The notes under the pieces are model-generated. The model worked only from the letters and a program-made list of their open reading frames with translations, searched no databases and was not told where the DNA came from. Shown one piece after another: positions 1 through 6,243 of a DNA stretch of 7,590 nt. A program made the translations under genes and the position numbers. Source of the DNA: Alphaproteobacteria bacterium. Lineage in GTDB: Bacteria; Pseudomonadota; Alphaproteobacteria; ATCC43930; CGMCC-115725. Numbering within the stretch: the first letter of the stretch is position 1; every line of letters begins with the position of its first letter. The DNA lies in the NCBI GenBank assembly GCA_019241915.1, contig JAFAWI010000701.1, forward strand, positions 1-7,590, given 5' to 3'.

Positions 1-1006
1 GGCGCTCGGTGCCACCGCCAGTATCCATGCCGCCGATGTCAGCGACCGGGCCGCGCTGTCGCGGCTGCTCGGCGACCTGCGCAGCAGCGGCCGGACAATC
101 CGCGGCGTCGTCCATGCGGCGAATGCGGCCGGCGACGGCATGGCCGCAGACCTCAGCCCCGCCGCCGCGGCGACCGCGCTCGCGGCGAAGCTCGGCGGCG
201 CGATATTGCTCGACCGCCTGACGCGCGACGACCCGCTCGACCTGTTCTGGCTGTTTTCGTCGGCGACCGCGCTGGTCGGCGCGCCTGGACAGGGCGCTTA
301 TGCCGCCGCGAACCACGCGCTGGAAGCGCTGGCGCGACAGCGCCGCAGCGCCGGGCGGCCGGCGCTGGCGATCGCCTGGGGCCCGATCGCCGATGCGGGA
401 AGCCTTGCCGACCGGCCGGCCGTACGCGAGGCGTTGGCGCGCCGCCTCGGCGTCCACGCCGTGCCGGCCGCGGCGGCGCTCGCAGCGATGCCCGCGATCG
501 CGGCGAGCGGGCAGGCTGCCGTTGCGCTGGCGGAGCTTCAATGGGGCGCGCCGCTGCCCGCGTTGCCCAGCCTTGCCGCAGCGTTTTTCAACGATCTGCG
601 AACCGCGGGCGGGTCCGGTGCGGTTGACCGGCCGGCGCACCCCGGCTTCGAGGATCTCGATGCGCCGGCGCGGACCGCGGCGATCGAGAGCGTCATCGCC
701 GAGGAAGTTGCCCGCATCCTGCGACTGGACGGGCCGGCCCTGGACCGGCAGCGGCCGCTGGTGCAGCTCGGCATGGACTCGTTGATGACTCTTGAACTGC
801 GCTTGGCGGCCGAGCAGCGGCTGCGCCTCGACCTGCCGCTCCTCAGCCTCAGCGACGATGCGAGCATCGCCGCGCTGGCCGCCAGGCTTGCGCAGCTTCT
901 GGCGAAGCCGGCGCCCGATGCCGCCGCCGCCGAACTGGCGGCTCGGCACGAGCCGCCGCTCGATCCGTTCGCGTTGGGCGGCGTCGATCTGGCGGCCGAG
1001 GAATAG
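1..1006 (+). CDS. Type I polyketide synthase, C-terminal fragment (ketoreductase + acyl carrier protein), 5' end outside window
   Basis: This is the 3' end of a large modular or iterative polyketide synthase; the frame is open from base 2, so about 334 residues are visible. The first ~130 residues are the second half of an NADPH-dependent ketoreductase domain that reduces the beta-keto group of the growing chain. It shows a VVHAAN turn and the catalytic Ser-Tyr-Asn set at fragment residues S87, Y100 and N104, the spacing usual for PKS ketoreductases. The 'LDD' position reads AGD, and there is no Trp eight residues before the Tyr, so product stereochemistry cannot be called. A linker leads to an acyl carrier protein with the phosphopantetheine motif LGMDSLMTLELR; the attachment serine is S260 (codon 779-781). 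No thioesterase or reductase release domain follows; the protein ends about 75 residues after that serine. The next gene starts two bases after the stop, so release is probably done by that enzyme in trans. Confidence 0.93.
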   Translation, partial: ALGATASIHAADVSDRAALSRLLGDLRSSGRTIRGVVHAANAAGDGMAADLSPAAAATALAAKLGGAILLDRLTRDDPLDLFWLFSSATALVGAPGQGAYAAANHALEALARQRRSAGRPALAIAWGPIADAGSLADRPAVREALARRLGVHAVPAAAALAAMPAIAASGQAAVALAELQWGAPLPALPSLAAAFFNDLRTAGGSGAVDRPAHPGFEDLDAPARTAAIESVIAEEVARILRLDGPALDRQRPLVQLGMDSLMTLELRLAAEQRLRLDLPLLSLSDDASIAALAARLAQLLAKPAPDAAAAELAARHEPPLDPFALGGVDLAAEE

Positions 1007-1008
1007 CG

Positions 1009-2349
1009 GTGGCGGCGCCGGACGATCTGTTCGGGATGGCGGGCGAGGCCAAGGCCCGGTTGCTGGCGCGGCTGGGCAATCTGCCGCCGCGGCCGACGAC
1101 CGACATGGGACGGCCGCTACCGGAGGAGCTCGAGGGCGCAACCGAAATCGCCATGCTCGCCGAGGCCGCGGCGGCGCTCGGCATCGCCGACCCGTTCTTT
1201 CGCCCGCAGCACGGCATTGCCGGCGCCGAAACGACGATCGACGGCCGCCGCTACCTCAACTTCTCGTCATACGACTACCTCGCGCTCAACGGCGATCCGC
1301 GGATCGTCGAAGCGGCCAAAAACGCGATCGACCGCTGCGGCACGACCGTATCGGCGAGCCGCGCCGTGTCGGGCGAGCGGGCATTGCATCGCGAGCTGGA
1401 GACGGCGCTGGCGCGCTGGCACGGCACCGAGGATGCGGTCGCTCTGGTGAGCGGCCATGCCACCAATGTCTCGGTCATCGGCTCGCTGTTCGCCGCCGGC
1501 GACGCGATCGCGCATGACACGTTGGCGCACAACAGCATTGTCGAGGGCGCGCGGCTCTCGGGCGCGCGGCGGCTGCCGTTCGCGCACAACGACCCCGAGG
1601 CCGCCGACCGGGCGCTGTGCGCGGCGCGGCCGCGCCGCGCGCTGATCGCGATCGAAGGCCATTACAGCATGGACGGCGACGTCCCCGACCTCGCGGCGTT
1701 TGTCGCGGTGGCACGCCGGCATCGCGCCTGGCTGCTGGTGGACGACGCGCATGCGCTGGGGGTTCTCGGCGGCCGCGGCCGCGGCTCGGCTGAGCTTGCC
1801 GCGATCGCACCCGGGGACGTCGATTTGTGGATGGGGACGCTGAGCAAAAGCCTGGTCTCGTGCGGCGGCTACATCGCCGGCAGCAACCGGCTGATCGCGT
1901 ACCTGAAACGCCGCGTGCCGGGCTTTGTCTTCTCGGTCGGCATCGCGCCCGCGGCGGCGGCGGCGGCGCTTGCGGCGTTGCGCATCCTCGAGGCGGAGCC
2001 CGAGCGGGTCGCACGGCTGCGGCGCAATGCCCAGCTGTTTCTGGGCTTGCTGCGCGACGGCGGTATCGATACCGGCCGGTCGATCGGCGCGGGGATTGTT
2101 CCCGCCGTCACGGGCAGCTCGATCGGCGCGGCGCGGCTCGCGGCCGCGCTGTTTGGCGACGGTATCAACGTTTCGCCGATTCTCCCTCCTGCCGTACCGG
2201 AGCGCGCGGCGCGGCTGCGGTTTTTTGTGACAGCCGGGCACAGCGAGGCGCAGTTGCGGCGGGCCGCCGGCCTTGTCGTCGAGCATCATCGGGCAGTCGC
2301 GGCGGACCCCCGCGCCGGCGGCGCCGCGGCGGCCAGCGCCGCGCGCTGA
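1009..2349 (+). CDS. PLP-dependent alpha-oxoamine synthase (8-amino-7-oxononanoate synthase/serine palmitoyltransferase family), PKS-associated
   Basis: Alpha-oxoamine synthases condense an acyl thioester with an amino acid, losing CO2 and forming an alpha-amino ketone. This 446-residue fold-type I PLP enzyme shows the family landmarks in order: NFSSYDYL (84-91), SGERALHRELE, SGHATN (148-153), the PLP-stacking histidine in LAHNS (H174), GHYSMDGD (217-224), the cofactor-binding VDDAH (D245, H248), and the Schiff-base lysine K280 in TLSKSLVSCGG. It is about 60 residues longer than biotin-pathway BioF, mainly at the N-terminus. The GTG start at 1009 is chosen because a GAGGA Shine-Dalgarno (998-1002) lies six bases upstream inside the last PKS codons, implying translational coupling. 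No biotin genes are nearby; the adjacent terminal PKS acyl carrier protein points to chain off-loading, as known for PKS-linked family members in fumonisin, prodigiosin (PigH) and saxitoxin (SxtA) biosynthesis. The amino acid used cannot be read from the sequence. The C-terminus is an Ala/Gly/Arg-rich tail. Confidence 0.92.
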   Translation: MAAPDDLFGMAGEAKARLLARLGNLPPRPTTDMGRPLPEELEGATEIAMLAEAAAALGIADPFFRPQHGIAGAETTIDGRRYLNFSSYDYLALNGDPRIVEAAKNAIDRCGTTVSASRAVSGERALHRELETALARWHGTEDAVALVSGHATNVSVIGSLFAAGDAIAHDTLAHNSIVEGARLSGARRLPFAHNDPEAADRALCAARPRRALIAIEGHYSMDGDVPDLAAFVAVARRHRAWLLVDDAHALGVLGGRGRGSAELAAIAPGDVDLWMGTLSKSLVSCGGYIAGSNRLIAYLKRRVPGFVFSVGIAPAAAAAALAALRILEAEPERVARLRRNAQLFLGLLRDGGIDTGRSIGAGIVPAVTGSSIGAARLAAALFGDGINVSPILPPAVPERAARLRFFVTAGHSEAQLRRAAGLVVEHHRAVAADPRAGGAAAASAAR

Positions 2350-2428
2350 CCGGATGACCCGGATAATCGCTTCGCAGGTGTGGAAGGCCGGCCTGGGGCA
2401 GGCGCGCCAAACAAGGCGCGGTTCCAAG
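2350..2428. other. Convergent intergenic region with small palindromes
   Basis: This gap of 79 bases separates the end of the oxoamine synthase gene (+) from the end of the crotonase-family gene (-). It holds a 10-base palindrome (2385-2394, AGGCCGGCCT) and a 6-bp stem with an AAACAA loop (2403-2420). Neither is followed by a clear T-run on either strand, so a role in ending transcription is possible but weakly supported. Confidence 0.4.
2403..2420. terminator. Possible weak bidirectional stem-loop between convergent genes
   Basis: CGCGCC (2403-2408) pairs perfectly with GGCGCG (2415-2420) around an AAACAA loop. Its position just past the stop codons of two converging genes fits a terminator. 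The short stem and missing U-tract argue against a classical intrinsic terminator. Confidence 0.25.
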
Positions 2429-3193
2429 CTAGATGCGCCTGCCCTTTCGCGCGAGGAAATCCTTGAAGCCATCGCGCGGGTGCCCGGCGAGCAGCCACGT
2501 CGCGCGCGCCTCATCCTCGAATTCGTAGCGCTCGTGCAGCGACATCCCGGCGCCTTCGTGCAGCAGGCGCTTCAGCCCCTGCACCATGCGCGGGTCGTTC
2601 TTGGCGATCGTCTGCGCCATCTCGATCGCGCTCTCGACGAGTTTGGCGGCCGGCACCACGGCGTTGAGCAGGCCGATCTTCTCGGCTTCCTCGGCGGCGA
2701 CGACGCGGCCGGTGAACAGCAGCTCCTTGGCCTTGGGCCAGCCGACCAGGAGCGGCAGCGACCAGCTCGAATTGACCCGGCCGTAGCTCGCGGCGAGAAA
2801 ACGGAACTGCGTCTTGTCGCAGCCGATGCGGATGTCGAGCGACGACGACAACAGCGCCGCGCCGCCATAGGCGAGGCCGTTGATCGCCCCGATCGTCGGC
2901 TTTGTGTAGTTGGCGATGTGCCAGGAGATCTCGCCGCGCCGCGTCTGGCGCGCCGCCAGCTCGTCGGCCGACAGGTCGGCCATCTCGTGGATGTCGGCGC
3001 CGGCCGAGAAGGCGCGGTCGCCGGCGCCGGTAAAGATGACGGCCCTGATCGCGTCGTCGGCCTCCCATTCGGTCAGCGCCTCGTCGACCTCGCGCATCAG
3101 ATCGTATGACAGCGCGTTGAGCTTTTCCGGACGGTTGAGCGTGATCAGCCCGACCGCGTCGTTCCGCTCGGCGAGGATGAATTGATGGGGCAT
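2429..3193 (-). CDS. Enoyl-CoA hydratase/isomerase (crotonase) family protein lacking the canonical catalytic glutamates
   Basis: This 254-residue crotonase-fold protein would act on an acyl-CoA thioester in the cytoplasm. The N-terminal sequence (LITLNRPEKLNAL, 16-28) and the oxyanion-hole segments AFSAGADI (61-68) and NGLAYGGAAL (105-114) are typical. Aligned without gaps to rat mitochondrial enoyl-CoA hydratase as I remember it, the two catalytic glutamates (E144, E164) fall on L114 and A134. Simple hydratase activity is therefore unlikely; isomerase, hydrolase, decarboxylase or other crotonase chemistry is possible. A distinctive stretch, YGRVNSSWSLP (137-147), follows the second lost position. 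The start at 3193 is chosen because GGGAAGGGAG lies five bases upstream and it gives the usual family start; an open frame continues to 3307 but would overlap the divergent neighbour. It is divergent from the lyase-fold gene, 74 bases away, so the two may share a control region. Confidence 0.9.
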   Translation of the reverse strand: MPHQFILAERNDAVGLITLNRPEKLNALSYDLMREVDEALTEWEADDAIRAVIFTGAGDRAFSAGADIHEMADLSADELAARQTRRGEISWHIANYTKPTIGAINGLAYGGAALLSSSLDIRIGCDKTQFRFLAASYGRVNSSWSLPLLVGWPKAKELLFTGRVVAAEEAEKIGLLNAVVPAAKLVESAIEMAQTIAKNDPRMVQGLKRLLHEGAGMSLHERYEFEDEARATWLLAGHPRDGFKDFLARKGRRI

Positions 3194-3198
3194 GTGCG

Positions 3199-3208
3199 CT
3201 CCCTTCCC
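3199..3208 (-). promoter_or_regulatory. Ribosome binding site of the crotonase-family gene
   Basis: Read on the minus strand this is GGGAAGGGAG, ending five bases before the ATG at 3193. It decides the start against longer upstream extensions. It also forms part of an inverted repeat with the binding site of the divergent gene. Confidence 0.7.
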
Positions 3209-3267
3209 TGGCGATGGTCGCAGCGCGATAGTAGCAGGGCGGGCCGGCGAGGCCAGGGAGAGGGACG

Positions 3268-4095
3268 ATGCGCACACTGGCCGAGAAAGCGGCCGCATTC
3301 CGGGCACTGCACGACGAGCCCGGTACGTTCATCATCCCCAACCCTTGGGATGCCGGCACCGCGCGCCTCCTCGCCTCGTTCGGCTTCAAGGCGCTGGCGA
3401 CGACGAGCCTCGGCCTCGCCAACATTCACGGCCGCGGTTATGTCAGCGCCGACGAGATCATCGAGAACGCGCGCACAATCGCCGCCGCGACCGATCTGCC
3501 GACCAATGGCGATCTTGAAAACTGCGGCGCCGACGAGCCGGACGATGCCGCAAGACTGATCCCGCGCGCCAGCGAGGCGGGGCTCGCCGGCGGCTCGATC
3601 GAGGATTTCACCGGCGACCGCGCCAACCCGATCTACGGCTTCAACCTCGCCGTCGAACGCGTCCACGCCGCGGCCGAGTCGGCCAAGAAGCTGCCGGTGC
3701 CGTTTGTGCTGACCGCGCGCGCCGAGCAGCTGATCCACGGCAGCAGCGATCTCGATGCGACGATCCGCCGGCTGCAGGCCTTCGAACAGGCCGGCGCCGA
3801 TGTGCTCTACGCGCCCGGGCTCAAGACGCTCGACCAGATCCGCACCGTGGTCGCCTCGGTCGGCAAGCCGATCAATGTGGTGATGACCCATGCCGACCCG
3901 TCGCTGACGCTCGACCAGCTCGCCGAGGCCGGGGTCAAGCGCATCAGCATCGGTGGCAGCGGCTCGCGCTTCGCGCTCAACGCGTTTATCGGCGCGGCGC
4001 GCGAGATGGCCGAGCGCGGCACCTTCACCTTCGTCGGCGAAAACCCGCCCTGGAGCCAGCTGCTCGAGGCCTTTGCCAAAGGCGCGGCCTCTTAG
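3268..4095 (+). CDS. Isocitrate lyase/phosphoenolpyruvate mutase family protein
   Basis: This 275-residue TIM-barrel enzyme belongs to the PEP mutase/isocitrate lyase superfamily, whose members make or break C-C or P-C bonds of 2-oxo acid-type substrates with Mg2+. Visible landmarks are IIPNPWDAGTARLL (22-35), ATTSLGLAN (44-52), the metal-site strand NGDLEN (80-85), GGSIEDF (108-114), LTARAE (148-153) and a late MTHAD (206-210). The signature catalytic loop of true isocitrate and methylisocitrate lyases (K-[KR]-C-G-H) is absent: after SIED the sequence runs FTGDRANPIYGF. It is therefore best placed with the poorly characterised 'carboxyvinyl-carboxyphosphonate phosphorylmutase-like' group, and its substrate is unknown. 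AGGGAGAGGG lies just upstream of the ATG at 3268. The hydroxylase gene follows after 65 bases on the same strand, so the two are probably co-transcribed; a lyase for a ring-cleavage fragment is one guess. Confidence 0.9.
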   Translation: MRTLAEKAAAFRALHDEPGTFIIPNPWDAGTARLLASFGFKALATTSLGLANIHGRGYVSADEIIENARTIAAATDLPTNGDLENCGADEPDDAARLIPRASEAGLAGGSIEDFTGDRANPIYGFNLAVERVHAAAESAKKLPVPFVLTARAEQLIHGSSDLDATIRRLQAFEQAGADVLYAPGLKTLDQIRTVVASVGKPINVVMTHADPSLTLDQLAEAGVKRISIGGSGSRFALNAFIGAAREMAERGTFTFVGENPPWSQLLEAFAKGAAS

Positions 4096-4147
4096 CTGCA
4101 ATAGCGTGCCATCCAGCGGCAATCTGCACTAGCATCGCCTGAAACGT

Positions 4148-4154
4148 GGGGAGG
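4148..4154 (+). promoter_or_regulatory. Ribosome binding site of the HpaB-type hydroxylase
   Basis: GGGGAGG lies six bases before the ATG at 4161. It favours that start over an in-frame GTG at 4146, which would contain the site itself. Confidence 0.7.
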
Positions 4155-4160
4155 CGGAGC

Positions 4161-5618
4161 ATGCCGGCACGCACCGGGCGGCAATATATCGAAGGCTTGC
4201 GGGCGCAGGAGCGCGAGGTGTGGCTCGGCGGCGAGCGGGTGCGGGACGTGACCACGCATCCGGGCCTCGCCGGCGGGGTCAAGGCGATCGCCTCGCTTTA
4301 CGATCTGCAGCACGACCCGAAGCTCAAAAAGGTAATGACCTGCAAGTCGCCGACCAGCGGCGAGCCGGTCGGGCGCTCGTTCGCGAACCCGAAGACGCGC
4401 GACGAGTTGGAGGCGCGCACCCAGATGATGCTCAACTGGGCGCGCACCACCAACGGCATGATGGGCCGCTCGCCCGATTTCATGAACGTGACCTTCGCGG
4501 CGTGGGGCGCCGCGGCTGACTTCTTCGGCGAGAAGCGGCCCGAGTTCGGCGACAACATGCGCCGCTATGTCGAGCATCTGCGCGAAAACGACGTCTGCCT
4601 GACGCATGCGCTGATCAACCTGCAGCGCAGCCGCAACGTCTCGGGCATGTTCAACCTGCAGGAAGGCACCGCGCTCGAGGTCAAAAAGGAAACCTCGGCC
4701 GGGGTGGTGGTGCACGGCGCGCGCATCCTCGCGACCTTGGGGCCGCTGTCGGACGAGATCGCAGTCTATTCGCCGCGCCTGGCGCGCCATTCGGACGACC
4801 ACTCGCCGTTCGCGATGAGCTTTTCGATTGATTGCGGCACGCCGGGGCTCAAATTCCTCTGCCGCGACACGTTCGACCTCGGCCGCTCGCATTTCGATGC
4901 GCCGCTCGCCTCGCGCTTTGAGGAGATGGATTGCATCGTCTTTTTCGACAACGTGCTGGTGCCGTGGGAGCGGGTGTTCCTGCTCTACGATGTCGACCGG
5001 CTCAACGCGGTGCCGCACGTCACCCATTCGACCGCGCATTCGGCGCACCAGGGCGCGGCAAAGAACCTCGCCAAATGCGAGTTCGTGCTCGGCATCGCGC
5101 TGCTGATGAGCGAGGCATTGGGCAACGGGCACCTGCCGCACACCGAGGAGCGGATCGGCGAACTGATGCTCTATACCGAGCTGATGCGCTCGTGCCTGCG
5201 CGCCGCCGAGGCGGACGCCGAACTCGACCGTTGGGGGGTGATGGCGCCGGCGATCCTGCCGTCGGAATCGACGCGCAACCTGATGATGACCTGCTACCCG
5301 CGGATGGTCGAAATCCTTCAGCTGTTGGGGTCGTCGAGCTTTTTGCTGACCCCGAGCGAGAAGGATTTCGCCGGGCCGCTGCGGCCGCAGATCGAGCAAT
5401 ACTTGGCGACCGACAAGATGTCGGCCGCCGAGCGGGTAAAATTGTTCCGGCTTGCCTGGGACGTCGCCGGTAGCGCGTTCGGCAGCCGCCAGGAGCTCTA
5501 CGAACGGTTTTTCGCCAGCGACCCGTTGACCCGGGCGCGGGCGATGGCCGCGGTCTACCCGAAAGGGCCGGTGATGGAACGCGTGCTCGACTTTCTGGGG
5601 AAGAGCGGCGACGCGTGA
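4161..5618 (+). CDS. 4-hydroxyphenylacetate 3-hydroxylase (HpaB/PvcC) family flavin-dependent monooxygenase
   Basis: HpaB-type enzymes use FADH2 supplied by a separate reductase and O2 to hydroxylate a phenol next to its hydroxyl group, giving a catechol. This 485-residue protein has the acyl-CoA-dehydrogenase-like layout of the family: N-terminal TGRQYIEGL (5-13), MGRSPDFMN (101-109), ENDVCLTHAL (142-151), SHFDAPLASRFEEMD (243-257), FFDNVLVPWERVFL (261-274) and the C-terminal helical domain with LPSESTRNLM (366-375). Compared with the Thermus HpaB substrate-site residues Arg100, Tyr104 and His142 (from memory), the equivalents appear to be R103, F107 and H149; the Tyr-to-Phe change may alter substrate binding. 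The family also includes 4-hydroxybutyryl-CoA dehydratase, but I did not map its Fe-S ligand set here. No HpaC reductase is in the window. The downstream VOC gene could cleave the catechol formed. Confidence 0.9.
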   Translation: MPARTGRQYIEGLRAQEREVWLGGERVRDVTTHPGLAGGVKAIASLYDLQHDPKLKKVMTCKSPTSGEPVGRSFANPKTRDELEARTQMMLNWARTTNGMMGRSPDFMNVTFAAWGAAADFFGEKRPEFGDNMRRYVEHLRENDVCLTHALINLQRSRNVSGMFNLQEGTALEVKKETSAGVVVHGARILATLGPLSDEIAVYSPRLARHSDDHSPFAMSFSIDCGTPGLKFLCRDTFDLGRSHFDAPLASRFEEMDCIVFFDNVLVPWERVFLLYDVDRLNAVPHVTHSTAHSAHQGAAKNLAKCEFVLGIALLMSEALGNGHLPHTEERIGELMLYTELMRSCLRAAEADAELDRWGVMAPAILPSESTRNLMMTCYPRMVEILQLLGSSSFLLTPSEKDFAGPLRPQIEQYLATDKMSAAERVKLFRLAWDVAGSAFGSRQELYERFFASDPLTRARAMAAVYPKGPVMERVLDFLGKSGDA

Positions 5619-5636
5619 TAGTATTGCCGTAGAATC

Positions 5637-5715
5637 GTAGGGTGGGTCGAGCAGCGAAACCCACCGGTCATCCGCCACGCGATTGATGGGTTTCGCTGCG
5701 CTCGACCCATCCTAC
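5637..5715. repeat. Imperfect inverted-repeat element (REP/MITE-like)
   Basis: The left arm (5637-5665) begins GTAGGGTGGGTCGAGC and the right arm (5684-5715) ends GCTCGACCCATCCTAC. The arms pair with a few mismatches and a two-base indel around a short spacer. This 'GTAGGGTGGGT...ACCCACC' type is a familiar dispersed element in proteobacterial genomes; translated in one frame it gives the well-known spurious peptide VERSETH. It ends 12 bases before the ATG of the VOC gene, right against the ribosome binding site, so an RNA hairpin here could affect translation or stability of the downstream message. Copies elsewhere in the genome are expected but cannot be seen here. Confidence 0.8.
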
Positions 5716-5727
5716 CGGGAGCGACAC

Positions 5728-6243
5728 ATGGCCAAGCGACCGATGTACCTTCAGCACGTCAACCTGTATGTGCGCAACGCCGAGCGTTCGAAGCAATGGT
5801 ATGAGGATCTGCTGGGGCTGCACACGTACGAGTACCGGCCGGGCTGGGCCGCCTTCATGTCGGCCGACGAGGAGCAGTCGCACGAGGTGGCACTGATGCA
5901 ATTGGGCGACGACGCGCCGCTGCAGCAGAAGCGGCAGGTCGGCCTCAACCACATGGCATGGCGGCTCGAAAGCCTCGACGACCTTAAGGAATTCTATCAC
6001 CGGATCAAAGAGAAGGGGCAGCCGATCGAGCGCATCGCCGATCACGGCATCTCGCTCGGCATCTACCTGCGCGATCCCGACGGCAACGGGGTCGAAGTGT
6101 TCTACGAGATGCCGCGCGCCGAATGGCCGGCCGACTACCACGTGTTCTCGCGCGAAGTGACCGGCCGCGGCCGTTTCCCCGGGCCGTGGGATGCCGAGCT
6201 GGTCGATCAGATCCCGGTGCCGCAACCCGCAGCGGCAGAGTAA
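5728..6243 (+). CDS. VOC-superfamily protein, probable extradiol (catechol 2,3-) dioxygenase-like enzyme
   Basis: This 171-residue protein has one vicinal-oxygen-chelate domain (about residues 6-128) and a short Pro/Ala-ending tail. Candidate metal ligands are H10 (QHVNLYV), H75 (GLNHMAW) and E123 (DPDGNGVEVFYE). Their spacing (65 and 48) is close to that of the Fe ligands H146, H210 and E260 of BphC (64 and 50, from memory), and Y113 lies ten residues before the Glu like BphC Tyr250. H52 in SHEVAL may correspond to the catalytic His195. This points to a non-haem Fe(II) ring-cleaving dioxygenase rather than a glyoxalase, although single-domain VOC proteins also include epimerases and resistance proteins. 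The start at 5728 is chosen because GGGAG (5717-5721) is six bases upstream and the longer frame begins inside the inverted repeat. It is 109 bases after the HpaB-type gene on the same strand, matching a hydroxylation then ring-cleavage order. Confidence 0.87.
   Translation: MAKRPMYLQHVNLYVRNAERSKQWYEDLLGLHTYEYRPGWAAFMSADEEQSHEVALMQLGDDAPLQQKRQVGLNHMAWRLESLDDLKEFYHRIKEKGQPIERIADHGISLGIYLRDPDGNGVEVFYEMPRAEWPADYHVFSREVTGRGRFPGPWDAELVDQIPVPQPAAAE

Noticed and set aside
1949..1970. GGC trinucleotide run as a microsatellite or phase-variation tract
   Set aside because: It encodes an alanine run in a helix of the oxoamine synthase, is a multiple of three, and is expected from GC-rich codon use; it would not shift the frame.
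1267..2514. Open frame of 415 codons on the minus strand opposite the oxoamine synthase
   Set aside because: It is a shadow of a gene with conserved active-site motifs; its composition is Arg/Ala-rich with no recognisable domain, and it overlaps the crotonase-family gene end.
3194..3307. N-terminal extension of the crotonase-family protein to an upstream start
   Set aside because: It would run across the divergent gene's start and lacks the ribosome binding site that fits ATG 3193; the family normally begins where the chosen start does.
4092..5678. Open frame of 528 codons on the minus strand opposite the HpaB-type gene
   Set aside because: It is antisense to a clearly recognisable enzyme over its whole length, is rich in Arg/His/Ala as expected of GC-rich shadow frames, and shows no family pattern.
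5668..6225. Open frame of 185 codons on the minus strand opposite the VOC gene
   Set aside because: Its C-terminus reads through the inverted repeat, giving the typical spurious VERSETH peptide, and the plus strand carries a convincing VOC domain.
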